Shown: positions 26,505-34,202 of the stretch, one piece after another
Position numbering within the stretch: the stretch's first letter is position 1
How the letters are laid out: every line of letters begins with the position of its first letter
From: Pandoraea terrae
Lineage (GTDB): Bacteria > Pseudomonadota > Gammaproteobacteria > Burkholderiales > Burkholderiaceae
Assembly: GCF_902459695.1 (NCBI RefSeq)
Contig: NZ_CABPRZ010000001.1
Location: forward strand, 124,001 to 188,000
Direction: 5' to 3'
Length of the DNA: 64,000 nt
Position numbers and translations under genes: made by a program
The notes under the pieces: generated by a model
What the model saw: the letters and a program-made list of their open reading frames with translations, nothing else
Told to the model about the DNA's origin: nothing
Database searches by the model: none

Positions 26505-27239
26505 ATGAACATCGATCAGTCTGTTGTCACCGCGTTCACGCCCACTGGCAAGTTGCGCGCGTCGATCAATCTCGGCAACCCCATTCTCGCCAACAAGGAT
26601 GCCGTGTCCGGTGAGCCGTTCGGCGTGTCGGTCGACCTTGCGCGAGCGTTCGCTGAAAGGCTGAACGTCGAACTGGAACTAATGGTCTTCGACGCAGCGG
26701 GCAAATCAGTCCAGGCAGTGAGTGAGGAGCGCGCTGATTTCGGCTTCTTTGCGGTCGATCCATTGCGCGCAGAGACGATTGCGTTCACGGCGCCATATGT
26801 ACTGATCGAAGGCTACTATCTCGTCCGTAACGATTCGCCGATCAAATCGAATCAGGATGTGGATCAGGCGCATCACCGCGTTGCCGTAGGCAAGGGCAGT
26901 GCATACGACCTGTTTCTCACGCGCGAACTCAAGGCGGCGCAGATCGTTCGCGCGCCTACTTCACCGACGGTCGTGCAGACATTCCTCGAACAGAACCTGG
27001 AAGTCGCTGCGGGTGTGAAGCAGCAACTCGAAGCAGACGCGAACAAGACGCCGGGACTTCGGTTGCTCGACGAACGGTTCATGGTGATCCAGCAGGCGAT
27101 GGGCACCCCGAAGCGCCGCGGTAGCGCCGCAGCCGTTGCGCTTAACGTGTTCGTTGAAGAGATGAAGGCGTCGGGCTTCGTTGCGCTCTCGCTGCAGCGG
27201 CATGGGATCGTCGGCGCCTCGGTCGCGCCGAGCGCTTGA
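26505..27239 (+). CDS. Solute-binding protein family 3 fold without signal peptide
   Basis: 244 residues. The fold is the amino-acid-type periplasmic binding protein (SBP_bac_3): GKLRASINLGNPILA, FGVSVDLARAFAERLNVELE, SEERADFGFFAVDPLRAETI, FTAPYVLIEGYYLVR and a C-terminal helix. The N-terminus MNIDQSVVTAFTPTGKLRAS is polar and has no export signal, and no better start lies upstream. It should therefore stay in the cytoplasm unless the start is wrong. Cytoplasmic members could act as ligand sensors or as dehydratase-like enzymes; I cannot tell. It is 39 bases after the GntR gene, so probably the third gene of that operon. It is convergent with the LysR gene, one base between stop codons. Confidence 0.82.
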   Translation: MNIDQSVVTAFTPTGKLRASINLGNPILANKDAVSGEPFGVSVDLARAFAERLNVELELMVFDAAGKSVQAVSEERADFGFFAVDPLRAETIAFTAPYVLIEGYYLVRNDSPIKSNQDVDQAHHRVAVGKGSAYDLFLTRELKAAQIVRAPTSPTVVQTFLEQNLEVAAGVKQQLEADANKTPGLRLLDERFMVIQQAMGTPKRRGSAAAVALNVFVEEMKASGFVALSLQRHGIVGASVAPSA

Positions 27240-27240
27240 T

Positions 27241-28131
27241 TTACTTGTTGAGCTCGGCAAAGATCCAGTCCTGGAAACTGCGCAGCTTCGGCAGTTCCGC
27301 GCGCGACTTCAGCAGATTCATCGTATACCCGTTTACCCTGAGCCCTTCGACGCCAAGCGGCGCCATGAGTCGTCCCGTTTCGAGTTCCCTGCGCACGAGC
27401 AGCAGGCTTTCCAGGCAGACACCTAAACCATCGGCCGCGGCGCTGATCGCCATGAACGAGCGCGTGAAGCGCGGACCGCGCGTGATGTCGATGACGGTCT
27501 TGCGATGCAGGCGCATCCAGTCGCGCCATCCCACGAGACACCCCTCGCTGTGAATCAGCGCATGGTGCTGCAAGTCCGCCACCGTGCGGATCGGATGCTC
27601 GCCTCGCATCAGCGCCGGCGAGCAGAGCGGCACGATGGTTTCCGGCGGAAACTCGAGCACCATCGTGCCCGCGGGCTGCAGCTTGCGTGCGCCGTAACGG
27701 ATCTCCACATCGACCGAGCCCGTAGTGAGGTCGCAGGCTTCGGTTGACGCATTGAGCCGCACGTCGATATCCGGATTCAGCGCGCTAAAACGCGCGAGAC
27801 GCGACATGAGCCATTGGGTCGCGAAGCTCGGCGTCGAATGCACGGTGAGGATGTCGCTCTTTGCGACGCGGCCGATGTCGCGCGTCGCACGCTCGATGCG
27901 CCCGAACGCGGCGCTGATTTCCTCAGCGTACTTGCGGCCGGTGTCCGTGAGGATCACCGCGCGATGTACGCGATGAAAGAGCCGCACGCCCAATTGCTCC
28001 TCCAGGAGCTTCACCTGATGACTGATCGCCGAGGGCGTTACAAACAACTCTTCTGCTGCAAGCGCAAATGACGAAAGCCTGGCGGCGGCCTCGAAGGCTT
28101 GGATGGACTTGAGCGTCGTACGATGTTGCAT
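27241..28131 (-). CDS. LysR-family regulator, GcvA-like
   Basis: 296 residues. The N-terminal LysR helix-turn-helix reads SIQAFEAAARLSSFALAAEE followed by LFVTPSAISHQVKLLEEQLG, the GcvA/AmpR-type signature. The C-terminal effector-binding domain starts at about residue 90 (LTVHSTPSFATQWLMSRL...LNPDIDVRLNASTEACDL). It is divergent from the split-transketolase operon with a 222-base gap, which holds a TTGAG-N8-CTCAA dyad. It is therefore the probable regulator of that operon (inference from layout). It could also have replaced a LacI or DeoR regulator more usual for sugar genes. Start at ATG 28131. Confidence 0.92.
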   Translation of the reverse strand: MQHRTTLKSIQAFEAAARLSSFALAAEELFVTPSAISHQVKLLEEQLGVRLFHRVHRAVILTDTGRKYAEEISAAFGRIERATRDIGRVAKSDILTVHSTPSFATQWLMSRLARFSALNPDIDVRLNASTEACDLTTGSVDVEIRYGARKLQPAGTMVLEFPPETIVPLCSPALMRGEHPIRTVADLQHHALIHSEGCLVGWRDWMRLHRKTVIDITRGPRFTRSFMAISAAADGLGVCLESLLLVRRELETGRLMAPLGVEGLRVNGYTMNLLKSRAELPKLRSFQDWIFAELNK

Positions 28132-28179
28132 TGCAGTACCCGGATGAATTCAATTCAACGATAAGCCACTTTAATTCGT

Positions 28180-28197
28180 TTGAGCGGCTGAACTCAA
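28180..28197. promoter_or_regulatory. Candidate LysR operator, TTGAG-N8-CTCAA
   Basis: Perfect 5-bp arms with an 8-base spacer. It contains the T-N11-A core typical of LysR sites and lies about 50 bases upstream of the LysR start and 157 bases before the transketolase GTG. A second half-like word, TTCAATTCAA, lies at about 28149-28158. Confidence 0.45.
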
Positions 28198-28353
28198 GCA
28201 GATACGCTGTAATCACTCGCCGGCCTTATGCGACAAGGGTTTTCCCGGGGTGGCGAGGGTCGATGGGAGGGGCTTCAGGCAGGTCCTTCACATCATCCCA
28301 AATCAATGCCGGCAGACCGGAAGATACGTCTGCCGAAAGAGAAGGAGATACGC

Positions 28354-29199
28354 GTGAATACGAGCGAAGCCGGGCAACGCGCCCATCTCGCGGAACGCGC
28401 CTACCGCATCCGGCGCAATGCGCTGATGATGGGCGAGGTGCAGGGGCAGGGCTACATTGGCCAGGCTCTCGATATCGCCGACGTGCTGGCGGTGGCCTAC
28501 TTCGGCGCGATGCGCTATCAGCCCGACGATCCCGAGTGGGAAGGACGCGACCGCTTCCTTCTGTCGAACGGCCACTATGCGATCGCGTTGTATGCCGCGC
28601 TGTTCGAAGCCGGCTTCCTGCCGCCCGAAGAACTCGAAACCTACGGCAGCGACGACAGCCGCCTGCCGATGTCAGGCATGGCGAGCTACACGCCGGGCAT
28701 GGAAATGTCGGGCGGCTCGCTCGGACATGGCCTCACGATCGCGGTGGGCCGCTGCCTCGGCCTCAAGCGCAAGGGCTCGGACGCATTCGTGTACACGCTT
28801 TTCTCCGATGGCGAACTCGATGAAGGCGCGATCTGGGAGGGCATCATGTCGGCGGCTCACTGGAAGCTCGACAACCTGATCGCCATCGTCGACGTGAACA
28901 ACCAGCAGGCCGACGGTCCGTCGACGCAGATCATGGCGTTTGAGCCGCTCGTCGAAAAACTGGAAGCGTTCGGCTGGTACACGCAACGCGTCGACGGCAA
29001 CGATATCGATGCAGTAAAGGCAGCCTTCGACAACGCGCGCAACCATCCGCAAGCGCAGCCGCGCATGATCGTCTGCGATACGCGCATGGGCTGCGGTGTG
29101 CCGTTCCTCGAGGCGCGCGAGAAGAACCACTTCATCCGCGTCGATCCGCATGAATGGCAGCTCGCGCTTGCCGCACTCGAAGCAGGGAGACAAGCATGA
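28354..29199 (+). CDS. Transketolase, N-terminal (thiamine diphosphate-binding) subunit
   Basis: 281 residues from GTG 28354, chosen because AAGGAG stands 6 bases before it and homology begins at once (AERAYRIRRNALMMGEVQGQGYIGQAL). The thiamine diphosphate/Mg motif reads FSDGELDEGAIWEG...VDVNNQQADG, and the pocket region SNGHYAIALYAALFEAGFLP and SGGSLGHGLTIAVG are seen. It pairs with the next gene to form a split transketolase that moves a two-carbon ketol unit. Split transketolases often serve special substrates, for example apulose-4-phosphate or sulfofructose enzymes (established for those pathways). No sugar kinase is in the operon, so the substrate may not be phosphorylated or may be charged elsewhere (inference). 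Confidence 0.93.
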   Translation: MNTSEAGQRAHLAERAYRIRRNALMMGEVQGQGYIGQALDIADVLAVAYFGAMRYQPDDPEWEGRDRFLLSNGHYAIALYAALFEAGFLPPEELETYGSDDSRLPMSGMASYTPGMEMSGGSLGHGLTIAVGRCLGLKRKGSDAFVYTLFSDGELDEGAIWEGIMSAAHWKLDNLIAIVDVNNQQADGPSTQIMAFEPLVEKLEAFGWYTQRVDGNDIDAVKAAFDNARNHPQAQPRMIVCDTRMGCGVPFLEAREKNHFIRVDPHEWQLALAALEAGRQA

Positions 29200-30200
29200 A
29201 CGATGCCGTCATCAGCAAGAAGCCGCGTCTGAAGACGTCGGCGATGATCGCCTCCATTGCAGGCGAAGGGCAGATCACGCGGTCCGCGCCGTTCGGGCAT
29301 GCGCTTGTCGAACTGGCGCGCGCGCGGCAGAACGTCGTCGGCATGACCGCCGATCTCGGCAAGTACACCGACCTGCATCTCTTTGCTCAGGCGTTCCCCG
29401 AGCGCTACTATCAGATGGGCATGGCCGAGCAACTGTTGATGGGCGCGGCTGCGGGTCTCGCGCACGAGGGCGCGCAGCCGTTCGTCACGACGTATGCCGT
29501 CTTCGCGACGCGCCGCGCGTACGACTTCATGCATCAGGCGATCGCCGAAGACAACCTCGACGTGAAGATCGTTTGTGCGCTGCCGGGACTCACGACGGGC
29601 TACGGCCCGAGCCACCAGGCGGCGGAAGATCTCGCGCTGATGCGCGCGATGCCGAACATGACGGTGATCGATCCGTGCGATGCGCTCGAAATCGAACAGA
29701 TGGTGCCCGCTATCGCCGACCATAAAGGTCCCGTGTATGCGCGCCTCTTGCGCGGCAACGTGCCGGTCGTGCTCGACGAATACGACTACCAGTTCGAGCT
29801 TGGCAAAGCCAAGTTGCTGCGCGACGGCGCCGAGGTGCTCATCATCTCGACCGGCATCATGACGATGCGCGCGCTCGAGGTGGCGAAGGCATTCGAAGCG
29901 GACAACGTCGGCGTGGGCGTGCTGCACGTGCCGACCATCAAGCCGCTCGACACCGCCACGATCCTGCGCGAGGCCAAGCGCTCGGGCCGCCTCGTCGTGG
30001 TCGCGCAGAACCATACGGTGATCGGTGGACTCGGCGAAGCGGTCGCGTCGGCGCTGCTCACGGCGGGCGTCACGCCGCCGTTCCGCCAGATCGCATTGCC
30101 CGATGCCTTCCTCGACGCGGGCGCCTTGCCGACCCTGCACGACCGCTACGGCATCTCGACGAACGCGATGGTCGACACCATCAAGGGCTGGCTCGGCTGA
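29196..30200 (+). CDS. Transketolase, C-terminal subunit
   Basis: 334 residues from ATG 29196, overlapping the previous stop by 4 bases (ATGA), so the two subunits are translationally coupled. Pyrimidine-binding domain: GHALVELARARQNVVGMTAD, QMGMAEQLLMGAAAGLAHEG with the Glu that activates thiamine diphosphate, and GPSHQAAEDLALMRAMPNM. The C-terminal transketolase domain follows (VLIISTGIMTMRALEVAKAF, VVVAQNHTVIGGLGEAVASAL). Overall it resembles DXS/pyruvate dehydrogenase beta-type C-terminal halves as much as housekeeping Tkt. The extended N-terminus (about 35 residues) is unusual but preserves the overlap. Confidence 0.93.
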   Translation: MNDAVISKKPRLKTSAMIASIAGEGQITRSAPFGHALVELARARQNVVGMTADLGKYTDLHLFAQAFPERYYQMGMAEQLLMGAAAGLAHEGAQPFVTTYAVFATRRAYDFMHQAIAEDNLDVKIVCALPGLTTGYGPSHQAAEDLALMRAMPNMTVIDPCDALEIEQMVPAIADHKGPVYARLLRGNVPVVLDEYDYQFELGKAKLLRDGAEVLIISTGIMTMRALEVAKAFEADNVGVGVLHVPTIKPLDTATILREAKRSGRLVVVAQNHTVIGGLGEAVASALLTAGVTPPFRQIALPDAFLDAGALPTLHDRYGISTNAMVDTIKGWLG

Positions 30201-30263
30201 AGCCGGCGTATCAATCAAAGCTGCAAACAACGCACACCACACCATCCTCAGGAGTAACCTATC

Positions 30264-31028
30264 ATGTCTGACTCGCGTCTTCTCGACGGCAAGGTTGCCG
30301 TCATTTCCGGCGCAGCATCTCCGCGCGGCATCGGCATGGCGACCGCCCGCATGTTCGCGAAACACGGCGCCAAGGTGGCGATTCTCGATCTCGACGAAGC
30401 GCAGGCGAAAGAAGCGGCGGCATCGATCGGCGCGCAGCATCGCGGCTACGCGTGCAACGTAACCGACCGGCAGGCGTGCCACGCCGCAGTGGAAAAGGTC
30501 GTGGCGGACTTCGGCAGCATCGACGTGCTCATCAACAACGCCGGCATCACGCAGGCGGCGAAGCTCCTCGACATCGACCCGGAAAGCTGGGACCGCATTC
30601 TCGACGTCAACCTGCGCGGCGTGCTGTATCTCTCGCAAGCCGTCGTGCCGCAGATGAAGAAGCAGAAGGGGGGCTCAATCGGCTGCATGTCGTCGGTTTC
30701 CGCGCAGCGCGGCGGAGGCATTCTGGGCGGGCCGCACTATTCGGCTGCGAAGGCGGGCGTGCTCGGTCTCGCGAAGGCGATGGCGCGGGAACTCGGCGGC
30801 GACGGCATTCGCGTCAATTGCGTGACGCCGGGCCTGATCCAGACGGACATCAACGCGGGCAAGATCCCGGACGACAAGCGCGGCGAGATTCTGGCGGGCA
30901 TTCCGCTCGACCGTCTCGGCGTGCCCGATGACGTTGCGGGTGCGTTCCTGTTCCTCGCGGCGGACATTTCGTCGTACATCACCGGCGCCGTCATTGACGT
31001 CAACGGAGGCATGCTGATCCACGGTTGA
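30264..31028 (+). CDS. Short-chain dehydrogenase/reductase (FabG-like)
   Basis: 254 residues. NAD(P)-binding GxxxGIG appears as SGAASPRGIGMATARMF, then NNAGIT, the active-site Ser in MSSVSAQRGG, and YSAAKAG with the catalytic Tyr and Lys. The C-terminal ITGAVIDVNGGMLIHG ends as in classical SDRs. It sits third in the transketolase operon and probably oxidises a polyol or hydroxy acid to the keto substrate of the transketolase (inference). AGGAG lies 9 bases before the ATG. Confidence 0.92.
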   Translation: MSDSRLLDGKVAVISGAASPRGIGMATARMFAKHGAKVAILDLDEAQAKEAAASIGAQHRGYACNVTDRQACHAAVEKVVADFGSIDVLINNAGITQAAKLLDIDPESWDRILDVNLRGVLYLSQAVVPQMKKQKGGSIGCMSSVSAQRGGGILGGPHYSAAKAGVLGLAKAMARELGGDGIRVNCVTPGLIQTDINAGKIPDDKRGEILAGIPLDRLGVPDDVAGAFLFLAADISSYITGAVIDVNGGMLIHG

Positions 31029-31045
31029 GCGTAGCGGCAGGACCC

Positions 31046-31083
31046 GAACGCCTCGATCGCCCACACGGCTGATCGAAGCGTTC
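31046..31083 (+). other. Stem-loop in operon between SDR and TRAP genes
   Basis: GAACGC-c-TCGATC and GATCGA-a-GCGTTC pair over 12 bp with one mismatch and a 12-base loop, 18 bases after the SDR stop. No T-run follows, so a processing or stability element that lowers or sets expression of the downstream transporter is more likely than a terminator. Confidence 0.45.
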
Positions 31084-31205
31084 AAGGCAAACGCGCCGCA
31101 GAGCGGGTTGCCGATCGTAGGAAATGACGCGTCCACGAGGCGCCATATAACGCGCTTCACAAGGCGCGACAACGACACCGATACCCCGTATTGGAGGAGC
31201 ACACC

Positions 31206-32246
31206 ATGACAACCCGTCCGAACGCCCAGAAGGGCATCGACCGGCGCACGTTCCTGAAGGCAGGCGCAACCGTCGCCGCTGCTGCGCCGCTGTGGGGCCT
31301 TTCGCGCCGCGCGTCCGCCGCCGAGTTCAACTACAAGCTTGCGACCGGCCAGGACCCGAGCCACCCTGTCAACATCCGCGCGCAGGAAGCGCTCAACAAG
31401 ATCCGCGAAGCGACCGGCGGCAAGCTCGACATCAAGCTCTTCCCGGCCAACCAGCTCGGCTCCGACACCGACCTGCTCTCGCAGGTGAGAAGTGGCGGCG
31501 TGGAGTTCTTCAACCAGGCATCGTCGATTCTCGCGACGCTCGCGCCGGCTGCCGGCATCGTCAACACGGGCTTCGCGTTCCAGGACTACAACGCCGTCTG
31601 GAAGGCGATGGACGGCGACCTCGGCGCCTATGTGCGCGGGCAGATCGAGAAGTCGGGCATCGTGTCGGTATCGCGTGCCTGGGACAACGGCTTCCGTCAG
31701 ATCAGTTCGTCGACACGCGTCGTGAAGAAGCCCGAGGACCTGACTGGCTTCAAGATCCGCGTGCCGCAGGCGCCAATGCTCACCTCGCTCTTCAAGGCCC
31801 TCGGCGCCGGCCCCGCGCCGATCAACTTCAACGAACTCTATTCGGCGCTGCAGACGGGCGTGGTGGAAGGCCAGGAGAATCCGCTGCCGATCATCGCGAC
31901 GGCCAAGCTCTATGAAGTGCAGAAGTCGATCAGCCTGACCTCGCACGTGTGGGACGCGTACTGGATTCTCGGCAACCGGCGCGCATGGGAGAGACTTCCC
32001 GCCGACATGCGGGCGATCGTCACGCGCGAATTCGAGGCCGCCGGCATGCTGCAGCGCGCCGACATCGCGAAGCTCAACGTATCGCTGCGCGGCGACCTGA
32101 AGGCGAAGGGCATCAACATCGTTGAAGTCGATCGCGAGGCGTTCCGCAGCGCATTGCGCAAGACGAGCTTCTACAGCGATTGGAAAGCCAAGTACGGCAA
32201 CGAGGGCTGGGCGCTCCTCGAAAAGAACGTCGGCAAACTGGTGTAA
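31206..32246 (+). CDS. TRAP transporter solute-binding protein (DctP family)
   Basis: 346 residues from ATG 31206, with GGAGGAG 6 bases upstream. The N-terminal Tat signal is DRRTFLKAGATVAAAAP with cleavage near RASAAE. The mature DctP fold reads YKLATGQDPSHPVNIRAQEA, GGKLDIKLFPANQLGSDTDL and, after the ligand-binding Arg region (PEDLTGFKIRVPQAPM), FNELYSALQTGVVEGQENPL. It binds a carboxylate-bearing or sugar-acid ligand in most known cases and hands it to the DctQM membrane part encoded next. The Tat signal implies folding before export. Confidence 0.94.
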   Translation: MTTRPNAQKGIDRRTFLKAGATVAAAAPLWGLSRRASAAEFNYKLATGQDPSHPVNIRAQEALNKIREATGGKLDIKLFPANQLGSDTDLLSQVRSGGVEFFNQASSILATLAPAAGIVNTGFAFQDYNAVWKAMDGDLGAYVRGQIEKSGIVSVSRAWDNGFRQISSSTRVVKKPEDLTGFKIRVPQAPMLTSLFKALGAGPAPINFNELYSALQTGVVEGQENPLPIIATAKLYEVQKSISLTSHVWDAYWILGNRRAWERLPADMRAIVTREFEAAGMLQRADIAKLNVSLRGDLKAKGINIVEVDREAFRSALRKTSFYSDWKAKYGNEGWALLEKNVGKLV

Positions 32247-32250
32247 AGCC

Positions 32251-34110
32251 ATGACCACGTTCACGTTCTCGCACGCGGCGCCACGCCGCCTGGCCGGTGC
32301 CCTCGACACCATCCTCGGTCATCTTGTGGAGATACCCGCAGCACTGCTGGTGGTCGCGGAAATCGTCGTGCTGCTGGCGGGCGTGACGAGCCGCTATGTG
32401 ATGCACACGCCGCTGGTCTGGTCCGACGAACTCGCGTCCATTCTGTTCCTGTGGCTCGCGATGCTCGGCGCCGTGGTCGCATTGCGGCGCGGCGAGCACA
32501 TGCGCATGACAGCGCTGGTCGGCATGGCGTCGCCAGGCGTGCGCGCGTTTCTCGACGTGATTGCGATCGCGGCGCCGCTCGCGTTCCTCATGCTCGTGAT
32601 CGGACCGGCCGTGGAGTTCGCGCAGGACGAGGCCTTCATCACGACGCCCGCGCTTGATATCGCGAACACGTGGCGGGCCGCGGCGCTGCCTGTCGGCACG
32701 GGGCTGATGCTGCTCGTCGCGTGCCTGCGGCTCATCAAGAGCGCCAACTGGCGTCTGACGATCTCCGCGCTGGCGCTTGTCGCGGCGATCGCTGGCAGCT
32801 TCGTTGCGCTCGCGCCCGTGTTCCGCGATCTCGGCAACGTCAACCTGCTGATCTTCTTTGTCGGCCTGGTGGCGCTCACGGTGCTCTCGGGCGTGCCGAT
32901 CGCGTTCTCGTTCGGCCTCGCGGCCTTCGGTTATCTCGCGCTCACGACGAGCACACCGCTCGTTGTCGTGGTCGGTCGCATGGACGAGGGCATGTCGCAC
33001 CTGATCCTGCTCTCGGTGCCGCTCTTCGTGTTCCTTGGCCAGTTGATCGAAATGACCGGCATGGCCGCCGCGATGATCGCCTTTCTCGCGAGCCTGCTCG
33101 GTCACGTGCGCGGCGGTCTGTCGTATGTGCTCGTCGGCGCAATGTATCTCGTTTCGGGCATCTCCGGTTCGAAGGCCGCTGACATGGCGGCGGTCGCGCC
33201 GGTGCTCTTCCCCGAGATGAAGGCGCGAGGCGCGAAGCCCGGCGATCTCGTTGCGCTGCTCGCGGCAACCGGCGCGCAGACCGAGACGATTCCGCCGAGC
33301 CTCGTGCTGATCACCCTGGGCTCGGTCACGGGCGTGTCGATCTCCGCGCTCTTCACCGGCGGCATGCTGCCGGGCATCGTGCTCGCGGTGACGCTGTGCG
33401 CGGTTGTGTGGTGGCGCTATCGCAGCGACGATCTTTCGGCCGTGCGCCGCGCGACCCGTGGCGAGATCCTGAAGAAGCTGCTGATCGCCGTGCCGGCGCT
33501 CGCGCTGCCGTTTGTGATCCGCGCGGCGGTGGTCGAAGGCATCGCGACGGCGACCGAGGTATCGACGATCGGCATCGTGTATGCCGTGCTCGCGGGCCTT
33601 CTGATCTATCGCCGCTTCGAATGGGCGCGCCTGAAGCCGATGCTGATCGACACTGCCGCGCTGTCGGGTGCGATTCTGCTGATCATCGGCGCCGCGACGA
33701 GCATGGCATGGGCGCTCACGCAATCGGGCTTCTCCGGCCAGCTCGCCCGCGCGATGGGCGCGTTGCCGGGCGGCGCGGCGATGTTCATGGCCGCATCGAT
33801 CATCGCGTTCATCGTGCTGGGTAGCGTGCTCGAAGGCATTCCCGCGATCGTGCTGTTCGGCCCGCTGATGTTTCCGATCGCCCGCCAGATGGGCATCAAC
33901 GACGTGCACTATGCCATGGTCGTGATCCTCGCGATGGGCGTCGGCCTGTTCGCGCCGCCGTTCGGCGTCGGCTACTACTCCGCGTGCGCGGTGAGCCGCA
34001 TCAATCCGGACGAGGGCATGAAGCCGATCGCCGGCTATATCGCGGCGCTGATCGTCGGCCTGATCGTGGTCGCCGCGGTGCCCTGGATTTCGACCGGCTT
34101 CCTGCATTGA
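32251..34110 (+). CDS. TRAP transporter fused small-large permease (DctQM)
   Basis: 619 residues from ATG 32251, only 4 bases after the binding-protein stop. Residues about 1-170 are a DctQ four-helix part (SRYVMHTPLVWSDELASILF, LRRGEHMRMTALVG). Residues about 195-619 are DctM with 11-12 helices: GVPIAFSFGLAAFGYLALTT, SGSKAADMAAVAPVLFPEMK, AATGAQTETIPPSLVLITLG, and NDVHYAMVVILAMGVGLFAP followed by PFGVGYYSACAV. Fused QM proteins are a known minority of TRAP systems. The transporter is driven by a sodium gradient. With DctP it forms a complete importer for the operon's substrate. Confidence 0.94.
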   Translation: MTTFTFSHAAPRRLAGALDTILGHLVEIPAALLVVAEIVVLLAGVTSRYVMHTPLVWSDELASILFLWLAMLGAVVALRRGEHMRMTALVGMASPGVRAFLDVIAIAAPLAFLMLVIGPAVEFAQDEAFITTPALDIANTWRAAALPVGTGLMLLVACLRLIKSANWRLTISALALVAAIAGSFVALAPVFRDLGNVNLLIFFVGLVALTVLSGVPIAFSFGLAAFGYLALTTSTPLVVVVGRMDEGMSHLILLSVPLFVFLGQLIEMTGMAAAMIAFLASLLGHVRGGLSYVLVGAMYLVSGISGSKAADMAAVAPVLFPEMKARGAKPGDLVALLAATGAQTETIPPSLVLITLGSVTGVSISALFTGGMLPGIVLAVTLCAVVWWRYRSDDLSAVRRATRGEILKKLLIAVPALALPFVIRAAVVEGIATATEVSTIGIVYAVLAGLLIYRRFEWARLKPMLIDTAALSGAILLIIGAATSMAWALTQSGFSGQLARAMGALPGGAAMFMAASIIAFIVLGSVLEGIPAIVLFGPLMFPIARQMGINDVHYAMVVILAMGVGLFAPPFGVGYYSACAVSRINPDEGMKPIAGYIAALIVGLIVVAAVPWISTGFLH

Positions 34111-34202
34111 TTCGCGCCCCTCGCCGTTCGCGCGAGGGGACGCTTGTTCCAAAGCTTGCCATAGACGCCGCCCGTGACAGGGCGGCACAGGAGAGATGCG
34201 TC

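Noticed and set aside
28857-30638. 593-codon minus-strand frame antisense to the transketolase genes
   Set aside because: Same type of shadow frame; the plus-strand genes have cofactor motifs and coupled starts.
32113-34188. 691-codon minus-strand frame antisense to DctQM
   Set aside because: Low-complexity Arg/His/Asp composition caused by third-position GC; no domain, and the plus strand is a clear transporter.
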